From contig DIZR01000076.1 in assembly GCA_002429425.1 (NCBI GenBank), forward strand, positions 1 through 7,649: 7,649 nucleotides of DNA, written 5' to 3'. Position 1 is the stretch's first letter, and each line of letters begins with the position of its first letter. This DNA comes from Patescibacteria group bacterium UBA6023. GTDB taxonomy: Bacteria; Patescibacteriota; Minisyncoccia; Phycocordibacterales; UBA6899. Positions 1-6,343 of this stretch are shown in pieces. A program made the position numbers and the translations under genes. The notes beneath the pieces are model-generated. The model worked only from the letters and a program-made list of their open reading frames with translations. It was not told where the DNA came from and did not search any database.

Positions 1-2
1 GC

Positions 3-1559
3 ATGATTCCACTGATCACCACCAATGAGATAATGTCGAGACCTTATCTCACTAGCCACTTTGACAAAGAGCGACAACTTCTTTCAGTAAGCGTCACCGC
101 ACCGGTCCAAAATAAGGACAAGCAAACAATCGCAATACTTTTTGCCGAAGTGAACACGCGACAATTAGACAATACAGTCATTAATCGTATCGGGCTTGGT
201 GCGCGCGGAGCAAGCTATATGATCGATGAGAGTGGAACACTTATATCTCCACTAGGTGCAGAGAACAAAAATAAGCTTAGTCCATCAAACACGTTTATTC
301 AGGAAATAATGAGACGTCTCGAGACAGAAAAAAGCGGAATGTATACCACTGCCTTTGAACGTAAATCAAATACCGTTGTCTCCTATACCTCGCTTCCCAT
401 CGGATGGACCCTCGTAACGGAAATACCGGAAGAAGACACTTTAGGTATCGTTAATTGGACTCTATTATTAGTACTGCTGATATTAATTATTTTATTTTCC
501 ATTTTTCTTGCAGTAATAAACCTCAATTCACTCGTTGTCCCACTACGAAGAGCAAGTGATCAAATTGCACAGGCAGGTACTTCCCTCTCTGCAACCTCGC
601 AACAAGTCGCAGCGTCGGCACAGAGTAATGCGAGTATTGCCGAACAAGTTGCGCAGGGGGCAATTACGCAATCCACTCAAGCTGAATCAATATCACATTC
701 AATAGCAGAAATCGCCTCTGGAGCACAGGAAATGCTTGCCACCTCGGAAGAGGCGGCACGTATGGCAAGAGAAGTATCGCAAACCACGCAAATGGCCGGC
801 GCGAAAGGTGAAGAATCTCAACGTAGCCTCGATCAAATTCGAAAAATGACTACCGACACGGCAATGATTGCACGTACAATGGGAAATCGCTCACGTGAGA
901 TTCGCACCATCGTCGACACTATTACTAAGATCGCAGAACAGACCAATCTGCTCTCACTTAATGCCGCGATTGAAGCAGCACGTGCCGGTGAAGCAGGTCG
1001 TGGTTTCTCCGTCGTGGCAGACGAAATACGAAAACTTGCAGACCAATCAGGACGTTCAGCGGAAGAAATAAAAGAGCAAGTTGAAGAAATGCTTGTTCAG
1101 ATCAACGACACCGTATTGGTTGCCGAAAAAGGACTTGAGCACGCGGATGAAAATTCTAAAGTAGTTAGCGAATCATTAGTTGAACTAAAAAACGTATCAG
1201 GGTCAATACAGCAACTCTCCGCGCGAATCAAGGAAATATCAGGACGCACCGAGGAACAATCATCGCTTATCCAACATGTTGCAGAAAGTATGGACACGAT
1301 TGCAAGTGTATCCGAACAAAATGCAGCAGGGTCGCAGCAACTCTCCGCTTCAACGCAACAACAAAGTGCCGCAAATCAACAAGTTGCCGCTGCAGCACAA
1401 CAGCTTCAAGCGCTCTCCATCGATCTACAGCATTTGACTGGAGGAGTCTACAATACAATTATAACAAAACGAATTGACGCGCCCACTTATCAACGAAACA
1501 AAAAACCAATCAGCGCATACATGATAGAAAACGACTCAAACGAGGTGAACAAAAAATAA
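3..1559 (+). CDS. Methyl-accepting chemotaxis protein, dCache-type sensor, 5'-truncated
   Basis: Membrane chemoreceptor that senses an extracellular ligand and signals through CheW/CheA-type partners. The reading frame is open to the left edge, so the true start is upstream and the first visible Met (base 3) is probably internal. The 518 visible residues run as follows: residues 1-145 are the C-terminal part of a periplasmic Cache domain, ending in the typical GWTLVTEIP strand (134-142). One transmembrane helix spans about 149-174. A short PLRR segment (180-183) resembles the start of HAMP, but the rest of a canonical HAMP is not visible. A long Ala/Gln/Ser-rich coiled coil follows, with the highly conserved hairpin tip ([20 protein letters not shown], 311-330, then [15 protein letters not shown], 332-346), then the returning helix to about 480. 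The last 38 residues are basic/polar and lack a CheR-docking pentapeptide. The N-terminal membrane helix must lie outside the window. No other che genes are visible. Family assignment is secure; ligand unknown. Confidence 0.96.
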   Translation: MIPLITTNEIMSRPYLTSHFDKERQLLSVSVTAPVQNKDKQTIAILFAEVNTRQLDNTVINRIGLGARGASYMIDESGTLISPLGAENKNKLSPSNTFIQEIMRRLETEKSGMYTTAFERKSNTVVSYTSLPIGWTLVTEIPEEDTLGIVNWTLLLVLLILIILFSIFLAVINLNSLVVPLRRASDQIAQAGTSLSATSQQVAASAQSNASIAEQVAQGAITQSTQAESISHSIAEIASGAQEMLATSEEAARMAREVSQTTQMAGAKGEESQRSLDQIRKMTTDTAMIARTMGNRSREIRTIVDTITKIAEQTNLLSLNAAIEAARAGEAGRGFSVVADEIRKLADQSGRSAEEIKEQVEEMLVQINDTVLVAEKGLEHADENSKVVSESLVELKNVSGSIQQLSARIKEISGRTEEQSSLIQHVAESMDTIASVSEQNAAGSQQLSASTQQQSAANQQVAAAAQQLQALSIDLQHLTGGVYNTIITKRIDAPTYQRNKKPISAYMIENDSNEVNKK

Positions 1560-1568
1560 TACAGATGA

Positions 1569-2072
1569 TTATTTCTTTGATAATCTTCCTGCAGTAAAAC
1601 CGAGAATACTAATAAGGAAGACTGCCCCGAAGAACACCTCGGGACTTATTGGTGCTTGTGTTTTCATGCCTCCATCTCGTATCTGTTTTCGAAACCCCGC
1701 AACGTGAGAAATACCTGATGTATCAACAAACGTAAGGTGCATATCATAGGTGCCTTCTTCGGTGAATGTATAATTAGTAACAAATCCTCCCCTATCGATG
1801 GTAAATGTGTGACTCTCAAATACTATTTCAGGTGATTTTTTATTTTTTCGCATGAGCGCGTCAATCGAGAATGAAGCGCTTTTCACTGAAGACGTTGCGA
1901 CTCCAGTGAATGGGTCACGAAAAACAAATGACATACCCGTCTTCTCGCCCACCCATGGTGCAACGGGTGCGGTAGAGAGGTCGATAATGTACCCATCTGC
2001 ATAGCGTTGGTCAGAAGTATGCGCAAAAACAGGAACAGGGATAAATATCATTAACAACAAGAGATACTGCAT
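1569..2072 (-). CDS. Secreted, C-terminally membrane-anchored beta-sandwich-like protein, function unknown
   Basis: Complete 167-residue protein. Residues 1-17 form a short signal peptide with a plausible cleavage after VFA, leaving a mature protein that begins His-Thr-Ser. Residues about 25-130 are rich in alternating hydrophobic strands, with DGYIIDLS, APWVGEKTGMSFVF and a TFTEEGTYDMHLTFVD stretch. This pattern resembles small Ig-like or YtkA/FixH-like extracytoplasmic domains; the resemblance is to general layout and was not tested. A single transmembrane helix (about 145-162) followed by RLSKK anchors it with a short cytoplasmic tail. The gene converges on the chemoreceptor gene with only 9 bases between stops, and diverges from the PspC-domain gene. 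No Cys is present, so it is not an obvious disulfide substrate. The start ATG has no clear Shine-Dalgarno sequence. The function cannot be named; a metal- or ligand-binding envelope protein is possible. Confidence 0.85.
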   Translation of the reverse strand: MQYLLLLMIFIPVPVFAHTSDQRYADGYIIDLSTAPVAPWVGEKTGMSFVFRDPFTGVATSSVKSASFSIDALMRKNKKSPEIVFESHTFTIDRGGFVTNYTFTEEGTYDMHLTFVDTSGISHVAGFRKQIRDGGMKTQAPISPEVFFGAVFLISILGFTAGRLSKK

Positions 2073-2152
2073 TTCTCAATAGTAGCGCATACCCATTAAA
2101 GAGTATAGGCACTCCTTCATATTTAATTTCGTTCAATTATCTGTGAAAAAGT

Positions 2153-2182
2153 TTGCCATACGTCAATTTTATACGATACAAT
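2153..2182 (+). promoter_or_regulatory. Sigma70-like promoter of the PspC-domain gene
   Basis: TTGCCA (2153-2158) and TACAAT (2177-2182) each match the sigma70 -35 and -10 consensus at five of six bases, with an 18-base spacer. Transcription would be expected to begin around 2189-2190, immediately before the ATG at 2191, so the transcript would be leaderless or almost so. This also argues against the upstream in-frame GTG at 2143 as the start, because it would lie before the promoter. Seen in sequence; activity is inferred. Confidence 0.6.
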
Positions 2183-2190
2183 ATACACAT

Positions 2191-2391
2191 ATGAAAAAAC
2201 TCTACAGAAATAAACGTTCAGGAGTCGGAAGTGGAATATTTGGAGGACTTGGAGAGTGGATGGAGGTTAACCCAAACATACTTCGCATAGGATTTATTGT
2301 GCTCATAATAATCACCGGAATCATTCCTGGAATTATTCTTTATCTTTTTGTACACTTTCTCGTTCCGAAGAAACGACTTGAACATCAGTAG
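2191..2391 (+). CDS. Small PspC-domain membrane protein
   Basis: A 66-residue PspC-family (phage-shock-protein C) protein. Members are small inner-membrane proteins linked to envelope stress, and in the classic system they interact with PspA/PspB. The N-terminal part (LYRNKRSGVGSGIFGGLGEW) carries the family's characteristic Gly-rich GIFGGLGEW segment, followed by VNPNILRIGF and a hydrophobic stretch (residues about 30-58) that ends in the typical VPKK. The frame is open back to a GTG at 2143, but the ATG at 2191 is preferred: the family normally starts about here, just before LYR, and a good promoter ends eight bases upstream. No PspA, PspB or PspF is visible in the window, so it may act alone, as standalone PspC proteins do in many bacteria. 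A strong terminator follows 21 bases after the stop. Confidence 0.88.
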   Translation: MKKLYRNKRSGVGSGIFGGLGEWMEVNPNILRIGFIVLIIITGIIPGIILYLFVHFLVPKKRLEHQ

Positions 2392-2412
2392 TACTTTCAC
2401 AACGGAAATACT

Positions 2413-2439
2413 AAAAAAGACCCTCTTTGGGTCTTTTTT
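2413..2439. terminator. Bidirectional rho-independent terminator
   Basis: Perfect 11-bp inverted repeat: AAAAAAGACCC (2413-2423), loop TCTTT, GGGTCTTTTTT (2429-2439). The GC core GACCC/GGGTC is flanked by six A and six T, so a T tract follows the stem on either strand. It lies between the convergent stops of the PspC-domain gene (2391) and the cyclophilin gene (2467), and can serve both. Confidence 0.93.
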
Positions 2440-2466
2440 GATAAAAAATGTTCCAGTTACATAAAC

Positions 2467-3171
2467 CTATCTTATCTCAACTGAAGTAATAATAACAGGA
2501 GTAACGGGACGGTCACCTACCGTCGTAGGAACAGTATCGATCTTCATTACGACATCCATACCATCAGCAACTTCTCCAAAGTTTGTATGCTTTCCATCAA
2601 GCCATGGTGTTGATGCCGCAGTAACGATAAAGAATTGACTTCCATTTGAATTTGGTCCCGAGTTCGCCATTGCAAGAGAGCCACGCACGAGTTTATGTTG
2701 ATTGAATTCATCACTGAATGCATATCCCGGTCCTCCAGTCCCCCACCTCCCCATTTGACTGTCATCTTTTGAGAGTGGATCTCCCGTTTGAATCATGAAA
2801 TCTTTTATTACGCGATGAAATTTTACTCCATTATAAAATCCTGACTTTGCAAGTTTCACAAAATTTTCAACAGTTTTCGGTGAGTCATTTGCATACAGCT
2901 TTAACGTAATATTCCCCATCGTCGTGTGTAAAATTGCCGTTGTGGACTCTAATGTCTTTGGTTCCATTTTGATGTTTGTTGGTTGAGTAATTGTCATAGA
3001 TTCTTTTGTTTGGGTATTTTCAGCAGAAGTTGTTGCGGTATTGATCTCAACCTGAGGTATCGAACGCACGTCTGGTGCCTTCGATGCATTATCACCACTA
3101 TACACAAAAAGTAAGCCCGCAATAAATAAAATAACTAGCCCACCGCCTAAGATCCACTTTGTCTGGTCCAT
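2467..3171 (-). CDS. Membrane-anchored cyclophilin-type peptidyl-prolyl cis-trans isomerase
   Basis: Complete 234-residue protein that isomerises peptidyl-prolyl bonds, here on the outer face of the cytoplasmic membrane. Residues 1-5 are cytoplasmic, a transmembrane anchor spans about 7-24, a Ser/Thr/Pro-rich linker runs to about 75, and the cyclophilin domain covers 77-234. The active site looks intact: FHRVIKDFMIQTGDP carries the catalytic Arg120 with Phe125 and Gln128; GSLAMANSGPNSNGSQFFI supplies Phe181; and PWLDGKH supplies Trp190 and His195, matching human CypA Arg55, Phe60, Gln63, Phe113, Trp121 and His126. Trp190 at the CypA Trp121 position is a feature associated with cyclosporin sensitivity (inference). 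It is separated from the minus-strand run upstream by a 121-base gap with its own putative promoter, and it ends at the shared bidirectional terminator. The likely role is folding of exported proteins, a natural companion to the disulfide pair further upstream. Confidence 0.96.
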   Translation of the reverse strand: MDQTKWILGGGLVILFIAGLLFVYSGDNASKAPDVRSIPQVEINTATTSAENTQTKESMTITQPTNIKMEPKTLESTTAILHTTMGNITLKLYANDSPKTVENFVKLAKSGFYNGVKFHRVIKDFMIQTGDPLSKDDSQMGRWGTGGPGYAFSDEFNQHKLVRGSLAMANSGPNSNGSQFFIVTAASTPWLDGKHTNFGEVADGMDVVMKIDTVPTTVGDRPVTPVIITSVEIR

Positions 3172-3173
3172 AT

Positions 3174-3203
3174 ATAATAATTAATGAATAAATAATGTAT
3201 CAA
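3174..3203 (-). promoter_or_regulatory. Putative promoter of the cyclophilin gene
   Basis: On the minus strand TTGATA (3203-3198) is followed after 18 bases by TATTAT (3179-3174), each five of six to consensus. The -10 ends only two bases before the ATG at 3171, so the true -10 may be a neighbouring AT-rich hexamer. No Shine-Dalgarno sequence is present. The AT-rich context makes chance matches likely. Confidence 0.4.
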
Positions 3204-3214
3204 CAAAATAAATA

Positions 3215-3236
3215 ATATGGAGCAATTTCTCCATAT
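3215..3236 (-). terminator. Hairpin downstream of the deaminase gene: terminator or operator
   Basis: Perfect 8-bp inverted repeat ATATGGAG (3215-3222) / CTCCATAT (3229-3236) around a six-base centre CAATTT. Four of those central bases also pair, so the whole 22 bases form a near-perfect palindrome. On the minus strand it is followed by TATTTATTTTGTT, a T-rich tract, and it lies 57 bases after the deaminase stop, which fits a weak terminator of the minus-strand run. It also sits just upstream of the cyclophilin promoter, so an operator role is possible. Confidence 0.45.
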
Positions 3237-3292
3237 ACACGAGTAGTATAACACCGAGGAATGCAAATTATCAATAACACCTATTTTTTCAA

Positions 3293-3763
3293 TTATACCA
3301 GGGGATAATGGAATTGATAGGACTCATCATTATAATCATCCGTAGTAAAAACAACGACTCCTGAATCCTGCCAAAGTGCAAAATATTCAATACCCACGTC
3401 AAGCGCAAGTCGACTGCACACTGTACAGTATGGACTCCCAGAACGTTTTAGGTTCCCATCTTTATCAATTCGAGTAAAATACAGCGTACTTCCTAAAAGA
3501 GACTTTCCAGACTTTACTGCAAGTATGATAGCTCGCCATTCTGCATGAAGGCAACATGTTCTATCTGACTTTGGTTTTCGTGATTCGCGCAATTCAAGAG
3601 TACACTTACGTTTCAGGATATTATCATTCGGTGGAGCATTATATCCACGAGCAACAATTTCGCCGTTCGATACAATTATTGCTCCACAACGGTCACGCAA
3701 GCAGAGAGCATTTTTTGCCACCTCTCCCGCTTCAAAAAAATATTGCTCATGTTCATTTTGCAT
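3293..3763 (-). CDS. CMP/dCMP deaminase-family zinc protein
   Basis: A 156-residue member of the cytidine/deoxycytidylate deaminase superfamily. Members use a catalytic zinc to hydrolyse an amino group from a base in a nucleotide, nucleoside or RNA. Residues 19-45 give the CLRDRCGAIIV and GEIVARGYNAPP strands. The zinc site is HAEW (His73, Glu75) plus PYCTVC (Cys113, Cys116). An upstream Cys54 and a CC pair (70-71) just before HAE resemble the extra structural cysteines of dCMP deaminases such as ComEB. The C-terminal 30 residues (from about FALWQDSG) look unlike the canonical dCMP deaminase ending, so the substrate is open. The frame extends to an ATG at 3838, but that would overlap the hydrolase gene and add residues unlike the family; the ATG at 3763 leaves a 41-base gap and starts the protein where the domain begins. 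It is the last gene of the minus-strand run before a hairpin. Confidence 0.87.
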   Translation of the reverse strand: MQNEHEQYFFEAGEVAKNALCLRDRCGAIIVSNGEIVARGYNAPPNDNILKRKCTLELRESRKPKSDRTCCLHAEWRAIILAVKSGKSLLGSTLYFTRIDKDGNLKRSGSPYCTVCSRLALDVGIEYFALWQDSGVVVFTTDDYNDESYQFHYPLV

Positions 3764-3804
3764 ATATAAATTTTTACTCACATGACAATTTTCACCTGTG
3801 AATT

Positions 3805-4560
3805 TTAGTAAGAAATGAATTGTTGTATTTTTTTCCAAATCTCTCGTTGCATAATGAATGCGCTTCCAAGATGCCCCCCGCTTGCATATTCCACGTATGT
3901 CGCGCCAATCTTTTTTGCAAATTTTTTTGTTGGCATATACGGAACCGATTGATCATCGCGCGCATGAATGAGGAAAAGTTTTTTACCATCGAGAGCATCT
4001 GCCCAATCCACGGGATTATAAAATTTCTTCGTTAAAAGTTTTTTAAAATTCTTTTTTGGACAACGGTATGCACCGGGGAAGCCTTGCGTGATTTGTCTCA
4101 CAAACTCTGCGAATGGTTCTTGCTTCGTTGCAACGCTCCAATCAATGATTGAAGCGATGGCGATTGCTTTTACAACCATTGGGTTTCGTGTAGCAAGAAT
4201 TGCAGCAGGTCCTCCAAATGACGCACCAACGACGACAACCTCTCGAAGGTCGAGATAATACACAACCCCCGTCCACAGATCAAGAAATCCTTTTTGAATC
4301 CCACGAATAACATCATCGACATCGTCCGCGGGGCTCTGCTTCAAAAATTCCCCATCGCTCTCCCATGTCCCACGATAACGCATTTGAAATACGGAATATC
4401 CTTTTCGCGTAAAAAATTTTGCAAGCTCTTTTTTTGATCGTAACCCCGGTGCACCATCACAGATAATCACAATGCGTCCCGTTGGTTTTTCGGACAACCA
4501 AAATTCTGCAATAATGTCGCCAAATCGTGTGCGCCCAGATATAATTGGTATTTTAATCAT
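3805..4560 (-). CDS. Alpha/beta-hydrolase fold protein (prolyl oligopeptidase / dienelactone-hydrolase-like)
   Basis: A 251-residue cytoplasmic serine hydrolase; no signal peptide or membrane helix. Residues 30-65 contain the oxyanion-loop-like ICDGAPGLRSKKEL and the MRYRGTWESDGEF segment typical of S9-like hydrolases. The nucleophile elbow is VGASFGG with Ser114; the acid is Asp202 or Asp203 in HARDDQSVPY; the catalytic His is His230 in SGGHLG. All three members of a Ser-Asp-His triad are therefore present in the right order. Substrate cannot be deduced. The ATG at 4560 is chosen because it overlaps the end of the NADH dehydrogenase gene by 8 bases (ATGATTAA), a typical translational-coupling junction. 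An upstream in-frame ATG at 4602 would overlap by 50 bases and add residues not expected for the fold. It sits between ndh and the deaminase gene in the same run. Confidence 0.9.
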   Translation of the reverse strand: MIKIPIISGRTRFGDIIAEFWLSEKPTGRIVIICDGAPGLRSKKELAKFFTRKGYSVFQMRYRGTWESDGEFLKQSPADDVDDVIRGIQKGFLDLWTGVVYYLDLREVVVVGASFGGPAAILATRNPMVVKAIAIASIIDWSVATKQEPFAEFVRQITQGFPGAYRCPKKNFKKLLTKKFYNPVDWADALDGKKLFLIHARDDQSVPYMPTKKFAKKIGATYVEYASGGHLGSAFIMQREIWKKIQQFISY

Positions 4561-5797
4561 GCTTGTGCGGAGCTTCAACTGAGCATATGCTGCATGAATC
4601 ACATATTGACTGATTTGTCTGAAAAATCTTTATCGCTTTTCCAAGTGGTAATACATGAACAAATACAATAAAATCAACAAGACGACGTACCGCCCAGCCA
4701 CTCTTTCCATAAAGCTTAAAGTTTCCCCAGAGTATGCCTGCCCATCCCGGTCCTGACGGGATAGCATAAATAGGCTCATGTTCTCTGTGTACAGGTAGTT
4801 TCTTTTCAAGGATAAGCGCGGCTATAACTTCTGCAATATGCTTTCCATGATCGAGGGCGGTCTGCGCCATTCCAGAACGCAACGTATTAGCACCATCACC
4901 GCCAATAAAAATATTCGTCTCACCAACAGCACGAAGGTACTCATCAACCTCGGCTTTTCCACGCTTATCAACCTGAAGACCCGTTGCTGCGTAAAGGTCA
5001 TTGGCACGGACTCCCGCAGTCCAAATAACGGTACGTGCCTTCATTTGCATATCCTTCAAATAAACAGATTCATATTCCTCGCGCTCAATTGAGCGATTGA
5101 GAAATATGTTGACCCCAAGCCCACGAAGGTGATGCTCGATACGTTTCGTGAAGGATTCGGGAAGTCCCGGAAGAATCCTTGGTGCCGCTTCAATGAGGTC
5201 AACAGAGACGAGTGAAGGATCGATGCCATATTCTGTCGCAAGTTTTTTCGCATACACAACAATCTCTGCCGCGAGTTCAACACCCGTTGCCCCGGCACCG
5301 ATCACAATAAAATGTGCATCGCAAATTTGCTCAAGCTTATTTGTAAAATCAATTTTGCAAGTAAGAAGCGTCTCAACGATATGTTGCTTCAATCGTATCG
5401 CCTCAGAAACAGTTTTCATTCCATATGAATATTTATCGAGACCTTCAATACTAAAAAAATTGGTAACACTCCCGACTCCAATCACAAGATAATCATAGTG
5501 ATACCGTGAGCCGGAGGAGCCAAGTACAACTTGCTCAGTTTTATTGATTGACGCCACCTTATCCTCAAGTACCTCGACATCTGTATCTTTAAAGATATCT
5601 CGAAGTGGAATACACACCTCCAGTGGCGAGGAGCCTGTCACGGTGCGATATAATGCACCGTGATATTCAAAATGCGGACGATCAACAAGGAGGACGATCT
5701 TTGTGTTTGGAATTTTCTTTTTTTCAAACCGAAGTGCGGTTGCGACACCGGCAAATCCCCCGCCGACGATAATTATCTTTTTTTCTTTATTTGTCAT
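4553..5797 (-). CDS. ndh: Type II NADH dehydrogenase (NDH-2) family, FAD-dependent, with Cys/His-rich tail
   Basis: A 414-residue two-dinucleotide-binding-domain flavoprotein. NDH-2 transfers electrons from NADH through FAD to quinone at the inner face of the membrane without pumping protons. The start at 5797 is chosen because MTNKEKKIIIVGGG places the first FAD-binding strand directly at the N-terminus; an ATG at 5821 adds eight unlikely residues. Motifs: GGGFAG (11-16) for FAD; IGAGATGVELAAE (166-178) for NADH, including the conserved Glu; IWTAG (258-262); and FIGGDGANT (297-305) for FAD. The site expected to contact quinone reads AQTALDHG (311-318), with Asp-His where a Gln is usual. The C-terminal 30-odd residues include hydrophobic VDFIVFVHVLPLG, fitting membrane attachment, then CxxCxxC and HKHD at the very end. 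It overlaps dsbB by 11 bases and the hydrolase gene by 8. Other members of the fold, such as SQR-like or ferredoxin-reductase-like enzymes, are less likely. Confidence 0.88.
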   Translation of the reverse strand: MTNKEKKIIIVGGGFAGVATALRFEKKKIPNTKIVLLVDRPHFEYHGALYRTVTGSSPLEVCIPLRDIFKDTDVEVLEDKVASINKTEQVVLGSSGSRYHYDYLVIGVGSVTNFFSIEGLDKYSYGMKTVSEAIRLKQHIVETLLTCKIDFTNKLEQICDAHFIVIGAGATGVELAAEIVVYAKKLATEYGIDPSLVSVDLIEAAPRILPGLPESFTKRIEHHLRGLGVNIFLNRSIEREEYESVYLKDMQMKARTVIWTAGVRANDLYAATGLQVDKRGKAEVDEYLRAVGETNIFIGGDGANTLRSGMAQTALDHGKHIAEVIAALILEKKLPVHREHEPIYAIPSGPGWAGILWGNFKLYGKSGWAVRRLVDFIVFVHVLPLGKAIKIFQTNQSICDSCSICSVEAPHKHD

Positions 5798-6341
5798 ATG
5801 TACGGGTGCGCAATGCGGCATACATGATAATTACAATAAGCATGAACGCATTAAGTGCAATCATCGGAATGGTAATATATCCATATTCAAGCACGTACAT
5901 CTTATCACATGACGGAAGTAACGTAACCGCTGGACAAGGCAGCGTAATGCTACTGTACAGTGCGAGCATGTCCTTTATCCATTGATAGAGCGCAATCATA
6001 CCTCCAATGAAAGCGAGCATCATGGAATATGGAATAATACTTCTTTCCTTGCGGTATACTGCCATTCCAAAAAGAAACATCATCGGATACATAAATATAC
6101 GCTGTGTCCAACAAAGAATACACGCAGGAAATCCCACTACCTCTGAATAAATAATACTCCCGATCGTTCCCGATGCAGCAACAAAGAGTCCGAGTATGAG
6201 AGCATAATCTGACAAACATTTCATTATGCGTTCGAATATCGGCCTTGAAAGAAAATAAAAAAGTACCAGAGAGATTAGGAAAGCATTTCCCAAAAGCGTA
6301 AAAATGGCGAGCCCTTTCGTGAAGAGTATTCCAATATCCAT
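5787..6341 (-). CDS. dsbB: Disulfide bond formation protein DsbB, BdbC type
   Basis: A 184-residue integral membrane protein that reoxidises an extracytoplasmic thiol-disulfide partner and passes the electrons to quinone. About five hydrophobic segments are visible (roughly 8-30, 46-66, 82-97, 103-122, 155-176), one more than Escherichia coli DsbB and as expected for the Bacillus BdbC type. The first redox pair is FPACILCWTQRI (Cys74, Cys77), followed by the conserved Arg81. The second pair is Cys136 and Cys145 in the extracytoplasmic loop CPAVTLLPSC. GYITIPMIALNAF (154-166) is the family's C-terminal signature. Its start lies two bases after the stop of the thioredoxin-like gene, and its end overlaps the NADH dehydrogenase gene by 11 bases, so all three are probably translated from one message. 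Residues 1-40 form an N-terminal extension that is not conserved in all DsbB proteins. Confidence 0.93.
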   Translation of the reverse strand: MDIGILFTKGLAIFTLLGNAFLISLVLFYFLSRPIFERIMKCLSDYALILGLFVAASGTIGSIIYSEVVGFPACILCWTQRIFMYPMMFLFGMAVYRKERSIIPYSMMLAFIGGMIALYQWIKDMLALYSSITLPCPAVTLLPSCDKMYVLEYGYITIPMIALNAFMLIVIIMYAALRTRTYDK

Positions 6342-6343
6342 GA

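Noticed and set aside
1554..1574. AT-only inverted repeat (AAATAAT / ATTATTT) between the convergent chemoreceptor and secreted-protein stops
   Set aside because: The stem is seven A-T pairs with a seven-base loop and no GC core, too weak to call a terminator.
2143..2190. GTG-initiated extension of the PspC-domain protein by 16 residues
   Set aside because: It would begin upstream of the best promoter, and the added residues do not belong to the family's normal N-terminus.
3791..3802. TTCAC-CT-GTGAA inverted repeat between the hydrolase stop and the deaminase start, next to a TTGTCA -35-like hexamer
   Set aside because: Arms are only five bases and the matching -10 is poor, so an operator cannot be supported.
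3764..3838. Upstream ATG for the deaminase gene
   Set aside because: It would overlap the hydrolase gene and add 25 residues without resemblance to the domain.
4561..4602. Upstream ATG for the hydrolase gene
   Set aside because: It would create a 50-base overlap with ndh; the 8-base ATGATTAA overlap is a more typical junction, and the added residues are not part of the fold.
5148..5492. Plus-strand open frame (114 codons) antisense to ndh
   Set aside because: The sense frame carries clear NDH-2 motifs throughout; the antisense frame shows no recognisable motif.
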